NCBI GenBank assembly: GCA_010909725.1
Contig: JAACMV010000003.1
Span: forward strand, 496,001-560,000
DNA from: Picochlorum sp. 'celeri'
Taxonomy: Eukaryota > Chlorophyta > Trebouxiophyceae
Length of the DNA stretch: 64,000 nucleotides
Direction of reading: 5' to 3'
The notes beneath the pieces were generated by a model. It did no database searches. It had not been told where the DNA came from and saw only the letters and a list, made by a program, of their open reading frames with translations. Positions 54,282 to 64,000 of this stretch are shown one piece after another (within the stretch, counting starts at the first letter, position 1; each line of letters begins with the position of its first letter). The translations under genes were made by a program, and so were the position numbers.

Positions 54282-56649
54282 TTACATTGAAAAGTTTGTG
54301 CACCGCTCTATGCCATTAGATATCAGCGTGACGAGTTCAGGGACTATCTCATCCACAGGTTTTGGTCCAGCAAACACTGTTGTTCCAGCTACAAGCGCAT
54401 TTGCTCCCGCCTGCGCGACTAATGGAGCATTTTCAAGGTTGATACCGCCATCCACTTCAATGTTTATCTTACTATTACATCTGCGTAATGCTTCTACCTT
54501 GGGGAGTACGCTTGGCATGAATTTCTGCCCACCAAAACCTGGCTTGACACTGAGAAGCAGAACGGTATCAAGTATGTTCTCATGAACCAAAGGGAAGATC
54601 ATCTCTGCATCTGTTTCTGGAGCAAGTGCAATGCCGACTTGCATTCCAGTTGATTTGACCTTGGAGATCAGCTGTCGCGCTTTCTGCAGATCATAATCCA
54701 CTCCTAGGGTCTCAAAATGGAATGTAAATTGACTTGCACCTGCCTTGTGCATATCTGCAGGATATTTAAAAAGTGCTTCAATTTCCATAAGCACGCAACA
54801 AGGACAATGAAAAAATTTTCATACCATCTACATAATTTTGCGGATTCAGAACACACAAGTGGCAATCCAGAAATGCATCTGTATGCTTTCTCAGAGACTT
54901 GACAACTGGTGGCCCTATTGTCAAGTTTGGAACAAAATTTCCATCAAAAATATCCACATGAATCCATTCAGATCCTGCACGATAGACGGCTGCAACTTCT
55001 TGGGCTAAATTTGCAAAATCTGCCGAGAGAATGGAAGGTGATATGATTGGGCGGAGCCCTTTCACAGAAGCTGCCATTTTCCTCTTCCTTGATGCCACAG
55101 TTTGTCGGGAATTTGCCAAGCTGTGATACAGAGTCTTATATTGCTTCAAATAGGAGTCATATACTGATTTCATATCTGGGTTAGGCTTTACCACCCTTTC
55201 TACGTGGACCATGGCTTTCACTGCAGATGATACATCCTCGAATAAATTTGCTCCAACTGCAGCTAAGATGGCAGAGCCAAGGCACGGGGCATCAGATACC
55301 TTTGTGAGCACGAAAGGAATCTGGGATACATCGGCATGACACTGAAGCCACAGCTCCGACTTAGTTGGACCTCCAGCCACTACAATCGATTCTGGGCTGT
55401 AAGATCCTTTCCTCATGGCTTCAAGGACACATTCCGTTCCATAGCAGACCGCCTCAATCAAAGAACGATATAGATGAGCACGTGTGTGCGCGAGGCTCAA
55501 TCCAGTGATAGCCCCTCTCGATAAAGGATCAGTGAAAGGAGTTCTATTACCCTGAAAATGATCCAAACTGAGTACCCCGTCACATCCAGGTGCAACTCCC
55601 TCAGCCTCCCTGTTCAACACTTCATAATCTTCAGAGAGAAGCCTTTTCAACCATGCAAGGATGCTTCCCGTGGAGGTCTGACCACCTTCAACAATGTTCA
55701 CGCCATCAATCACAGCATTTCTGTACGTTCCCCATACACCTGGTGATTCAAACATCCTGTCTGTACAGCCCAGGTGCAAATGACTGGACCCAGTGAGTAA
55801 TGCCATCTGGCCTGGTTTAATGACCCCGAGACCAATCATGCCAACAAAAGCATCTGCCCCACCTTGTGCAACAGGCATCCCTTGAACCAGTCCTAGTTCT
55901 GACGATGCCTTCTCGCTCAAACCACCGACAATATCACCAAGCTTGAGAACATCTTTGGGCCACTTTTGCATCAAATCAAAAATGCCCAACGACTGCAGCA
56001 GAGATTCTGGCCACCCTCTCTCTGCATCATAGTGCCAGCGGATGGTCATATTGTTGATTGAGCCGCACATTCTTCCAGTAAGATAGTGGTTCACATAATC
56101 CTGATACTCAACAATATACGCAGCCTGTTCATACACAGCAGGCTCATTCTCTTTCAACCATAGAGCTTTTGGAACCATCCATTCCGCCGAAACAGGCCCC
56201 ATACCCCCATTATTAACCCGTAATGCGGGATCATCCAGCTGTGATATACGATCAGCCTGTTCTGCGCTTCTCATGTCCATCCACAGTATCGCAGGCCTAA
56301 GAGCTACCCCAGCCTCATCCAGAGCAACAACTGTACAGCATGTTGTATCGACACACATGCAGGCTATATCAGAGGTATTAACTCTAGACGTCTCAATAAC
56401 ACCCCGGACAGCCTTCTTCAGGCTCTGCAACATCACATGCAAGGAAAAGTATCAGCAAAACTCTTGACTCCACTGTTTCTCAGGACGCACCTCTATCCAA
56501 TCAGATGGCGTTTGCTCCGCCCATGAAGGCTGAGGATACGTAGTATCATATGGGGCAGAATATACAGCCAATTGGCTCCCTTGTAGATCAAATAGGGAGG
56601 CTCGAAGGCTCTCAGTGCCTCCATCAATGCCAAGAACGTATTTACCCAT
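54282..56649 (-). CDS. FGGY pentulose kinase fused to ribulose-5-phosphate 3-epimerase
   Basis: Exons 56649-56491, 56424-54825 and 54754-54282, phases 0 and 1, give 743 aa. Residues 1-502 are a full FGGY sugar kinase (VLGIDGGTESLRASLFD, VNNGGMGPVSAEW, IVVAGGPTKSELWLQ). Residues 503-743 are a full epimerase (PIISPSILSADFANL, HVDIFDGNFVPNLTIG, KPGFGGQKFMPSVLPKV, NIEVDGGINLENAPLV) with metal-binding His/Asp and the catalytic Asp residues present. The join near 55077 lies inside exon 2 with no stop. The kinase would make ribulose 5-phosphate from ribulose, and the epimerase xylulose 5-phosphate from it. The kinase substrate is inferred from the partner. No transit peptide, so probably cytosolic. 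Confidence 0.9.
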
Positions 56650-56900
56650 GTCGTATCACAATTGCACAGCGCGCTAGACCACAATTTCGAAACTATTTAA
56701 ATGATAGTCTACAATCGAGATGGATGTCACCCCATAATAGGCTTTTGGCGCCATCTTCCAATCTTTCATCTTCCGTAAAAAAGGCGAGCAAAGAATCGAT
56801 GCTTGATATCAACTGCATGAATCACATCAACAGCTGATATGGCAGATGCTTTCTATATCAATTTTGTGTTACATCCATTCCTGATCCGCAGAAGAGACGG

Positions 56901-57620
56901 ATGAAGAACTGTATGCTTTCGAGTGTTTCGTCCACACAACTCCGTGGTTATCCCACGAGATGTGTCGCGCAGAAAGGCCATCGAATTAAGAGAAGTGTTA
57001 TTGTTAGATGTGCCCAAAACGATGCGACTACAGATAGAAGGAGCATCATGCTTGCAGCAGGTGCCTTGAGTCTTACAACAGGAAGTCAGAAGCGAGCTTT
57101 TGCTGGGGATTCTCCTGATTTGACAATCACAGATAAGGTATACTTTGATATGACAGTAGATGGATCAGATGTGGGAAGGATTGTGTTGGGGCTTTATGGA
57201 AATACAGTCCCTAAAACTGTGAAAAACTTTGTTGAACTCAGCACAGGGAGTCCAGGATATGGTTACAAAGGGTGTTCGTTCCACAGGGTGATAAAATCCT
57301 TTGTCTTGCAAGGCGGCGACTTTACTGCGGGTAACGGGACAGGGGGAAGGTCAATATATGGGAGGACATTCCCAGATGAGAATTTTGAAATACCTCATTT
57401 CACTGGCTGTCTATCCATGGCAAATGCTGGGAAAAATACCAATGGCTCACAATTTTTTATCACTCTTGACGAGACGAGTTGGTTGAATGGAAAGCATGTT
57501 GTGTTTGGAAAGGTTGTTGATGGCATGGATGTTGTGCGAACAATTGAAAACGTTCCCACCTCTCCTAGAGGGAATCAACCCCTCAGACCAGTTATTATTA
57601 AAGATTGTGGCGTTTTATAA
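56901..57620 (+). CDS. Thylakoid-lumen cyclophilin
   Basis: Single exon, 239 aa. A transit peptide is followed by a Tat signal ([15 protein letters not shown], cleavage after A-F-A), so the mature enzyme should sit in the lumen. The cyclophilin domain is complete: [20 protein letters not shown] with the catalytic Arg, [16 protein letters not shown], and [12 protein letters not shown]. It resembles plant CYP20-2 type lumen isomerases. A divergent 251 bp interval separates it from the kinase-epimerase gene. Confidence 0.92.
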   Translation: MKNCMLSSVSSTQLRGYPTRCVAQKGHRIKRSVIVRCAQNDATTDRRSIMLAAGALSLTTGSQKRAFAGDSPDLTITDKVYFDMTVDGSDVGRIVLGLYGNTVPKTVKNFVELSTGSPGYGYKGCSFHRVIKSFVLQGGDFTAGNGTGGRSIYGRTFPDENFEIPHFTGCLSMANAGKNTNGSQFFITLDETSWLNGKHVVFGKVVDGMDVVRTIENVPTSPRGNQPLRPVIIKDCGVL

Positions 57621-58012
57621 GTCCTGTGTGGATCACATATGAAGACATTATCAACTATTGCGGCGTCTGATGCTGTGTAATCAACAATTCTAGCGTGATA
57701 CTTGCCGATTCCGAGATGACGTATCTGATTGCAATCGCCCTACTGAGGAAGGCGCGATCCTCGCCACCCTGGATGCCAAAGCAAAATCGAATTTAACCGA
57801 TGTTCCCCCCCTCACGCGCCCTACCGCGCGTATGAAATGGAATTATATACTGTTCCGGCACCCAGAGAAGCCCTGAAATCGAGCAAAAGACACGGGGCTT
57901 GTTGTTTCGGCAATTCTGGTTTGGGTACCCGGAATTTTGGATACTCGGCACGGCTCGTTTACGCAATACTAGGCTTCAATGGATTCATTAACACATATAT
58001 ATAGTATATTGA
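57621..58012. other. Left flank of the transposon-like island
   Basis: The 392 bp between the cyclophilin gene and the next coding region contain no gene. Short GC-rich and palindromic pieces occur (for example around 57810-57835). If the transposon has a left terminal inverted repeat it should lie here, but I could not match a repeat to the right side. Confidence 0.35.
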
Positions 58013-59307
58013 TTACTTTCCGATGGTAATTTTGGTTGTTCGCCGTTTTCCTGGCCGTTCTACTACTTCAGTTTCAGGCTTGGAAGCCTGGATGACTGGC
58101 CCTTTTGCTCCCCCATTTTTCTTGCGCCCTCGCTTGCCTGCTACTGGGGTGTACTTGTTATTCTTCCCTCGTATGTTTAAAATCTCCCTGAAGATCCCAG
58201 ATATCTGACGAGTGCGTGTGCTCTGTCGAACTGTGTTCTCCTTGTTGCTCTTGCTGGTTTTCTTTATGCTCTTTGCCCTGATATTTTCTTCTGGAGCAAC
58301 ACGGACCAGTGACTCATGCCATCTCACAGGTTTATTTACTTCTATCACTTTCGTTGACAGGTCCTCCTGAGTTTGTCCCCCAACCCTCTGAAGAGGCCCA
58401 TCATGTGGGAATACTTCCTGCACCATTATTGGCATGAGGCCATCCTGGCAAGTGCAATTCCCTCTAGAGCCTTCACACATCACAGAACCCAACGCTATAT
58501 AGTATAATATGTCACATTCTTCTGATGCTGCGAGAGAAATGTTCCTTCTCTTACCAATCAGTCTCACCTTGGTCGCAATTGGGAACTGTGTGTGCTGTCG
58601 CTCTGATGGTTCCTTGGTTGGGTTACTATGTTTTGCCTTTTCTGGGCCGCAAAGTCGATCAAGATCTCCATGAGGAACCAATATTTTGTACACCCGTTCA
58701 AAATTCCACCCTTTTGAAGTGCATTTCTTCCTCACCTTCTGTATGGCCGCTGCCTCTCTACTGGTTGTTACCTTGGGCTTTCCTGATATCTTCTCCGAAC
58801 CCTCTATGAACGCTTCTTTCCATCTTGAATCGATATTTCTATTGTCCTTATTGTATCTACCGCTTTTTGCGAGTGCAAGTACGACCCGTTTGGCAATCTC
58901 ATCCTGCAATATAGTATGCAACCTTAGTTGGGCGTCTATTCTGCAGGCTGGCAAAGGAACATTCGTACCTCCTTAAGCCATTCTTCGAATGGCTGATTCT
59001 GACTAACCGACTCTGCAGGTTCTGCGACTATCTGAATATCTTTGCCTGTAGCAACAGGTACCTCAGCTGGCAAAGGTGCACCAGCAGGGAAGGGAGGCAA
59101 GTGGTCGATGTGCGCAGTGTCAGCAAAGTTTATTTTCCCCTCTTGTATTAGCTCGAGATATTTTAATCTGCACTGATACTTTACCAGTTCAACCTCCTGA
59201 CTCAACGTGTCCTGCTTACCATCCGTGGCAGTTGGGATGGACATCACAACGGCTGTCACGTGCACCTGGTAATGATCAACGCAAGTAATTAATGAGCGAA
59301 TAGTCAT
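58013..59307 (-). CDS. Unknown protein next to a transposase, possibly element-encoded
   Basis: Two exons fit: from about 59307 (ATG 59244 is an alternative) to 58969, then 58903-58013, phase 0, about 390-410 aa. The N-terminal part is acidic and Pro-rich (HIDHLPPFPAGAPLPAEVP), the join reads FEEWLKE|DEIAKRVVLALAKSGR, and the C-terminus is very basic (KRGRKKNGGAKGPV, GKRRTTKITIG), suggesting nucleic-acid binding. A Cys group (MCEGSRGNCTCQDG) lies mid-protein. No family is recognised. Position, divergent orientation to the transposase and basic tail suggest an accessory transposon protein, which is inference. Confidence 0.5.
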
Positions 59308-59737
59308 ATTTATATACTTTACAAGGCTTTTCACCACATCTGTGTGGCATACGTACCAGGGGATACCCAACGTCCAACGTCAACAACGCATTCGGTTACT
59401 CCTGAGAACCTACCCCAGGTGCTGTATTTCTGCCCTTCGCGGTTAATAATATATTTATATGATATAAATAAGTAAGTTTATGTCGCCCGTGGGGGTTGAC
59501 ACCCGTCCAATATGGACTCTGTCAGATGGTAGATCTGCTTCTGGACTCGTCGAAATTTTGACAAGTCCTCCGGGGATGCACTCCGGTCGCTCCCTGAGTA
59601 AGTAGATCGGGTTGAGCCGATGTCTCCAAAATCGGGGACAATATCGATATATGGTAATTACCAATACAAATATTCGACGGAAAGTTCAATGTATGGTACA
59701 CGTGCTAGGTTTGCAAATTTGAACCAGTTTGAAAAGC
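59308..59737. promoter_or_regulatory. Divergent interval inside the transposon-like island
   Basis: About 430 bp between the unknown gene and the transposase. No gene is seen. Short local repeats occur (CTCCGG near 59567 and 59581, and a GGGGTTGACACCC inverted motif near 59494). It probably holds both promoters. Confidence 0.35.
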
Positions 59738-62700
59738 ATGGCCTGCCAGGACGCTTCAACCACTCCTACTGATACTGGGGTCTCACTCCCAGTCTCGGAT
59801 CGTTCTCTGAAGAACAATAGAGAGAGAATATGTGACTATTCTTTTCACTGTCCTTGTGACCGGTGTGAGGGCCGGCCCCCTATTCCCTACAAGAGTGTCA
59901 GAAACCATCTGAAAAGACTAAAGGACAATATCTCAAGGACAGTAAGCACTAAAAAAGTGAAGGAAAGTCAGAGGGCCAAACTGCTCAAGTTCAATGATAA
60001 AATGAATCAGTTCAATTTAGCCGTCGAGAATGGGAGTTGGAGAGAAATAGCAATAGATAAGGACTCTGAAGGGGAGCAGCTGCAACAGAGTCATGTGGTC
60101 GCTCAACCTGACGTGGTGCAAGAAGAGAGTTTTGTGGATATGAACTGTGATGATGGAGGAGGGTTTGATGAGATCGACCATGCCTATGAAAGTGACGAGG
60201 CTGATGGAGATGCATCTGCAGAAGATGTTGGCAGTGAAACTGAGGGGGAGATGGACAATGAGATTGAAGCACAGCAATCAAACGAATTAAATGAACTCAT
60301 AATTGAATCAGAATCTCGTATATCCCTCCAAGAATGCACACTGCCCGAAGATCTAGCCCTTTGGTTGCTGGATCCTGTGGAGAGATATCCTGAAGGCCAA
60401 GTGGAACAGAAATTTGTTGGGGACTTTTGTGTGGAACTGCTGCTGAACATGCTCGAAAATAAGTACGCGATTCAAAATATTAGACAAGATTTCAATATAA
60501 TCTCTCGCTACTTTTCAAATGCGCCCTCGTATAACAAGGTGGAAGCACTACTGAGGAAAATTGGGTCTCCTTTTCATACATTTTACACGTGTGTCAACCA
60601 CCACCCAGTAACATCTAACAGGGGATCCGCATGTATTGAACCATCTTGTAGGAAAGATATGTCTATTCCAATTAAGCAATTGAAGATTATGGACGTTTTG
60701 AGGCGTGCTATGCAAGATACCACGTTTGCACAAGGTGTCAGGTATGGACCAAGTTTGCCAAGACAGGGCTCTGATCAGATGTTATCCTCTGTCTGGCAGA
60801 GTCCGGCTATAGAGCGATTGAGGCTCGAAAAAGGTTTAGATATGGAAATGACAGACGAATACATCCCTATTGTGATTGAATTATTCACAGATGGGTTTTC
60901 TCCATTCAACCGATCAGCGTATTCAATTTGGTGTGTCTTGATGAGAATTCTCAATCTACCTCCAGAGCTGGGTAAAAAGTATAGAAACATCTACCCATTG
61001 ATGATAGTAGACGGTCCAAAAGAGGCAGAGAGCATTGATCAGTATCTGGGTATGATTGTGAAGGACATTGAAGATATCTGCAGTGGGGAAGGAGAAACTC
61101 TATATGATGCAGCAAGGAAATCTCATATTAGAACCAAGGTTTTTCTCCTATGCAGTGCACAGGATACAAGAGCATTGCGATTGGTAGCAAAGCATGACGA
61201 GACTCCAAGTCAATGGCCTTGCCATATGTGCAAAATCTTTGGAGAGAGTTTCAAAATTGGCAAAGGACAGGGTATGCAAAGGATAGCATACAAGGCGAGC
61301 AGCATGCCAGAACCAACAGAGTCTGACAAGATGAATTTATTCTTATGGAATAGTGATGAGGTGCGATCATCTCAGTCTTGGGTCGAAGAGGAGTTGAAAA
61401 AAGGGAAGGTTACTTTGGACAACAAGGCGTTTCCAGGTTTTGCTCAGCAACGAAAAGGGATCAGGGGCGTATGTGCATTTAGCAGTTTGCCATATTTTGA
61501 TTTGGTCAACGGTTTTTTATTCTGCGCAATGCATGGTATTCAAAATGCTGCTAGCAGGGCTGAGGGCAACGTGGTAGGAAAATTTGACACTGAAACACTG
61601 AGGAAATTTTTGAACCTGACTGGCCTCCCAAAATGGGTGATGAGACTGGCACCACGTGATTCCCAATCAAGACGCGATGATCCTAATCGTTACTCTGAGA
61701 AAAATTCAACGCAAGCAAGGAACTTTGTTTCGTTCATTTGCAAGCCATCTGGACTTCATGGGGATCCCTCAAGATTGTTTCGAAAACCAAATCAATCCAA
61801 GAAGCGAGAGGAGGAAAACGACTCTAATGCAGCAAAAATTAAAGCATCTGAATATAAAGATTTTGCCATCAGCGGCATTATGTGCGCTGCAATGTATTTT
61901 GGGGGAGTTGACCCCGCCGTAGTCAAGGCTTATGATGGACTGTTCTACGCATTGAAAAAGCTTTGCTCACCAGTTATCAATGTGGAGGAGATAGAGGAAC
62001 TCGACGAACAGGGAATGTATCACATAATGTTAGAGCTTGAAAGTCAGTTACCAAAGACAGAAATGCCCTTCCATTTGCATAGCATATATCACCTACCAAG
62101 CCAAGTGCTCAACTATGGCCCTCTGCCTGACCTGTGGTCCTTTCCCTTAGAGAGCAAGTTCAAAGACATGAAGAGTATGGCTAAGAAAAAAAACATGCCT
62201 GTTGCATCTATGGCTTCAAGATTATCTACTGAAATGGCTGTGAGATTAATCGCTTCTGCCATGGAAAACCACAGAGGAAGGGATGAGCATGAACTCTCAG
62301 AGGTGATGCCAACAGTCCAGGAGGACCTCGTACTTCCTTCAAAGTGCAGGCAGATAAACTTGAATCAGGATGAAGATCTCGGTATTGTAAGACTTATACA
62401 AGAATATTATGTGTCCAGCGAGAGTATGGAAGATATCTTGGGGCGTCAGTATGATTGGGCTGAACTTCAATACACATGCCTGGTGGCAGAGGCATATGAA
62501 GAGTGTGGCACAACCCAGATACCACATCTTATCAAACAACTGGCACTCATGCAGTTTCAGATATTTGAATATGATAAGTTAATTCTTCACGGCGTCGAGA
62601 TCGAACACAAGTCGTATGTGGAGCGGATGAAAGTTGCAACAGATAACAGCTACCTGCTACTGCAACAAGATCAACCTGGGCGACTGCCCACGCTAGCACA

Positions 62701-63052
62701 AGTTCAGGCAATATACCGCATCATTATACCTGATAGGAGCAGAGAAATGCATCGTGGTCCCTTAGATGAACGAATCCTTCTCAGAGTGACAGAGTACACC
62801 ACAGAGGACTTGGATCCAGACCTGAAACAGTGTGGGCTGCAAGACGTGCTTCTCTATCACACACAGACACCCGCGACCGAACGTCTAATTGATGTATCGT
62901 GTATTAAAGAGCAGGCGTTCTTAGCTCCTGACATGAGGACAATACATGGGTCGCTTGGAGAGAAGCCAAGATTCAAGTCCTACCTTGTCCTCAACAAGGG
63001 AAGCCTCAGAAACATGGACCTTTCCAAACTCTTTAAAGAGAAGCCCATATAG
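59738..63052 (+). CDS. TNP2-like transposase with DUF4218 region
   Basis: Single intact exon, 1104 aa from the first ATG (59729 is TTG). An N-terminal Cys cluster (RICDYSFHCPCDRCEGRP) and YKSVRNHLKRL resemble the plant transposase-associated region. The acidic stretch follows, then a TNP2-type catalytic part (IPIVIELFTDGFSPFNRSA, LMIVDGPKEAESIDQYLG, RTKVFLLCSAQDTRAL, WPCHMCK). The later part (FHLHSIYHLPSQVLNYGPLP, FPLESKFKDMKSMAKKKN) corresponds to DUF4218. The protein would be the DDE-type enzyme of a CACTA (CMC) element. There are no stops or frameshifts. Confidence 0.78.
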   Translation: MACQDASTTPTDTGVSLPVSDRSLKNNRERICDYSFHCPCDRCEGRPPIPYKSVRNHLKRLKDNISRTVSTKKVKESQRAKLLKFNDKMNQFNLAVENGSWREIAIDKDSEGEQLQQSHVVAQPDVVQEESFVDMNCDDGGGFDEIDHAYESDEADGDASAEDVGSETEGEMDNEIEAQQSNELNELIIESESRISLQECTLPEDLALWLLDPVERYPEGQVEQKFVGDFCVELLLNMLENKYAIQNIRQDFNIISRYFSNAPSYNKVEALLRKIGSPFHTFYTCVNHHPVTSNRGSACIEPSCRKDMSIPIKQLKIMDVLRRAMQDTTFAQGVRYGPSLPRQGSDQMLSSVWQSPAIERLRLEKGLDMEMTDEYIPIVIELFTDGFSPFNRSAYSIWCVLMRILNLPPELGKKYRNIYPLMIVDGPKEAESIDQYLGMIVKDIEDICSGEGETLYDAARKSHIRTKVFLLCSAQDTRALRLVAKHDETPSQWPCHMCKIFGESFKIGKGQGMQRIAYKASSMPEPTESDKMNLFLWNSDEVRSSQSWVEEELKKGKVTLDNKAFPGFAQQRKGIRGVCAFSSLPYFDLVNGFLFCAMHGIQNAASRAEGNVVGKFDTETLRKFLNLTGLPKWVMRLAPRDSQSRRDDPNRYSEKNSTQARNFVSFICKPSGLHGDPSRLFRKPNQSKKREEENDSNAAKIKASEYKDFAISGIMCAAMYFGGVDPAVVKAYDGLFYALKKLCSPVINVEEIEELDEQGMYHIMLELESQLPKTEMPFHLHSIYHLPSQVLNYGPLPDLWSFPLESKFKDMKSMAKKKNMPVASMASRLSTEMAVRLIASAMENHRGRDEHELSEVMPTVQEDLVLPSKCRQINLNQDEDLGIVRLIQEYYVSSESMEDILGRQYDWAELQYTCLVAEAYEECGTTQIPHLIKQLALMQFQIFEYDKLILHGVEIEHKSYVERMKVATDNSYLLLQQDQPGRLPTLAQVQAIYRIIIPDRSREMHRGPLDERILLRVTEYTTEDLDPDLKQCGLQDVLLYHTQTPATERLIDVSCIKEQAFLAPDMRTIHGSLGEKPRFKSYLVLNKGSLRNMDLSKLFKEKPI

Positions 63053-63799
63053 GCTCTCGAGATAATTATGATCCTATATATGGTTATAGTAAACGCAAAA
63101 ATCAACTACACGAGCAGTGCATTGGGTTTCTAGGGGTGGCCCAGGCAAGGTCTGGCCCATCTTGGACAGCGTTCGCCAAGTCCAAATTATCGCTTGTCGC
63201 GAAATGTCCCCAAAACCAAAAATTATGAAAGTTCAATAGATATAATAAATATGTGCACAAGGAGGGGGTTTATCAATGACTGAGCGCGACGGTATTGCTC
63301 GTCAAATACCCCAAATTCAGCACTGAAGGCATCGATCGAGCCAAATGACGGGGTGGTTCGCCAGTGCTGAAAAAGCGGTTGCTGATTTCTTACTCGTAAG
63401 AGCATCTCTGTACTTGATTTTTTGAGATTAGATAGATTATATATATATAAGTATAAATCTACAATATCAGAGGCGGAAATCCATTGTAGACGGAGAACGA
63501 GAATTGGCTAGAATCTTGCTTTCCTTAGTGGGGTATCTGCGACATCTGGGCGAGACGAGAGCCACACACAATACGAGTCACGAAAACACCTACTATCAGT
63601 TTGTTTTTAAATTTGACACATATTCGTTAATTATATTTCATTTGAGGAGGATATTTCATAGAAGAAAGAGGATTCTGAGGTCAGCGCACGTTGCTGTCAA
63701 TTCATCACATCTCTTCACGTTCCAAAGTGAATTGCTATGTTCAGCCTTGGACATACACGCAGCGATTTTTATGTTGTGATTACAAAAAATAGCTATGGT
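63053..63799. other. Right flank of the transposon-like island
   Basis: No credible gene. A small inverted repeat, CTACAAT / ATTGTAG, occurs at 63459-63465 and 63483-63489 beside an AT-dinucleotide run (about 63438-63450). The 10 bp inverted pair TTCAGCACTG / CAGTGCTGAA around 63315-63371 also lies here. Short open frames (63223-63405, 63504-63779) look accidental. Confidence 0.35.
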
Positions 63800-63895
63800 T
63801 CAAGGCCGGTGCGGCCGAGTAGGGTTCTCTGTGGAAGGAGGCGTGCTACTTGTCTCGGGAGGTCAGTTCCACGCCTTGGAGGGCTGAACCCAGCG
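63800..63895 (+). ncRNA. Candidate structured RNA (nested inverted repeats)
   Basis: This GC-rich block stands out from its AT-rich flanks. GGGTTC (63822-63827) can pair with GAACCC (63886-63891); inside it AGGCGTG (63839-63845) can pair with CACGCCT (63870-63876). Upstream GGCCG (63804-63808) and CGGCC (63812-63816) form a third hairpin. There is a faint resemblance to the Alu domain of SRP RNA (GCTACTTGTCTCGGGAGG). No tRNA B box fits. The strand and ends are uncertain and the window ends close by. No compensating evidence is available. Confidence 0.3.
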
Positions 63896-64000
63896 AAAAG
63901 AGGACTTACATGTACTTGCTATAGTGTATTAGATGTCTCTGATTCCGCGACGTCGTCGATAATGCTGGCTGGTCAGATTGCTTCTGCCCTTGCCTGGACT

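Larger units (their letters stand above)
58013..63052. mobile_element. DNA transposon coding core (TNP2 / CACTA-like)
   Basis: The span joins the transposase gene and its divergent unknown neighbour. Element ends are not resolved: no terminal inverted repeat or target-site duplication was found by eye in 57621-58012 or 63053-64000. An inverted repeat, TTCAGCACTG / CAGTGCTGAA, around 63315-63371 may be part of the right end. The uninterrupted transposase frame suggests a young or still selected copy. Confidence 0.55.

Noticed and set aside
57621..63480. Clear terminal inverted repeats of the transposon
   Set aside because: Comparison of the left and right flanks gave only weak, short similarities, so no ends are claimed.
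63800..63895. tRNA gene
   Set aside because: The GCCGAGTAGGG piece resembles an A box, but no B box or cloverleaf with a 7 bp acceptor stem could be drawn.
1..64000. CRISPR arrays, bacterial operons or phage genes
   Set aside because: Introns, transit peptides and eukaryotic gene families throughout show this is nuclear DNA; no repeat-spacer array was seen.

Overview
This window is nuclear DNA of a photosynthetic eukaryote with a primary plastid, most likely a green-lineage alga. Genes carry N-terminal transit peptides (NFS2, FDC2, FabZ, TIC236, GET3, lumenal FKBP and cyclophilin, DAC-like). Many are split by short GT-AG introns of roughly 60 to 230 nt. There is a calcium-dependent protein kinase with four EF hands and an expansin-like wall protein. 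The predicted transit peptides lack the N-terminal phenylalanine usual in red algae and glaucophytes, which favours Viridiplantae. The exact species cannot be read from the sequence. Exon models below were built by hand from splice sites and reading phase; lengths in residues follow from those models.

Layout. 1-8037 holds five minus-strand genes: PASTICCINO1-like FKBP/TPR protein, lumenal FKBP19-like protein, plastid cysteine desulfurase NFS2, an expansin-like protein and a sorting nexin. 8225-16656 holds a DAC-like thylakoid protein, an aldehyde dehydrogenase homologue, FabZ, a CDPK, a plastid methyltransferase, a CLD1-like hydrolase and ferredoxin FDC2. 17203-29069 is dominated by TIC236 (TamB-like), an unknown plastid membrane protein, a tandem two-domain GET3 ATPase and an acyltransferase. 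29263-38207 has TIM10, an Mpv17 family protein, TRAP alpha, an IFRD family protein and an ATG2-like chorein protein. 38545-47293 has a small thylakoid protein, U2AF65, an Era GTPase, two adjacent unknown genes for probable surface proteins, CCZ1 and SAE1. 47685-57620 has QCR8, a small predicted tail-anchored protein, CDC27, a DCN1-like protein, COX17, an RRC1/SR140-like splicing factor, a sugar kinase-epimerase fusion and a lumenal cyclophilin. 57621-64000 is a transposon-like island with a TNP2/DUF4218 transposase, a divergent companion gene and, near the right edge, a possible structured RNA.

The genome is compact. Convergent genes are separated by only 9 to 65 bp and one pair overlaps by 11 bp. 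Divergent genes share intervals of about 190 to 550 bp that must hold both promoters. There are no operons. Functionally the window mixes plastid biogenesis (TIC236, NFS2, GET3, FabZ, FDC2, DAC, CLD1-like), mitochondrial small proteins (TIM10, COX17, QCR8), RNA splicing (U2AF65, RRC1), endomembrane traffic and lipid handling (SNX2-like, CCZ1, ATG2-like, LPAT, TRAP alpha, PAS1) and ubiquitin-like regulation (SAE1, DCN1-like, CDC27).

The most unusual items are an uninterrupted fusion of an FGGY pentulose kinase to ribulose-5-phosphate 3-epimerase, a tandem duplicated plastid GET3, an apparent one-base frameshift at the end of the Era gene, the transposon island, and the nested inverted repeats near 63.8 kb.
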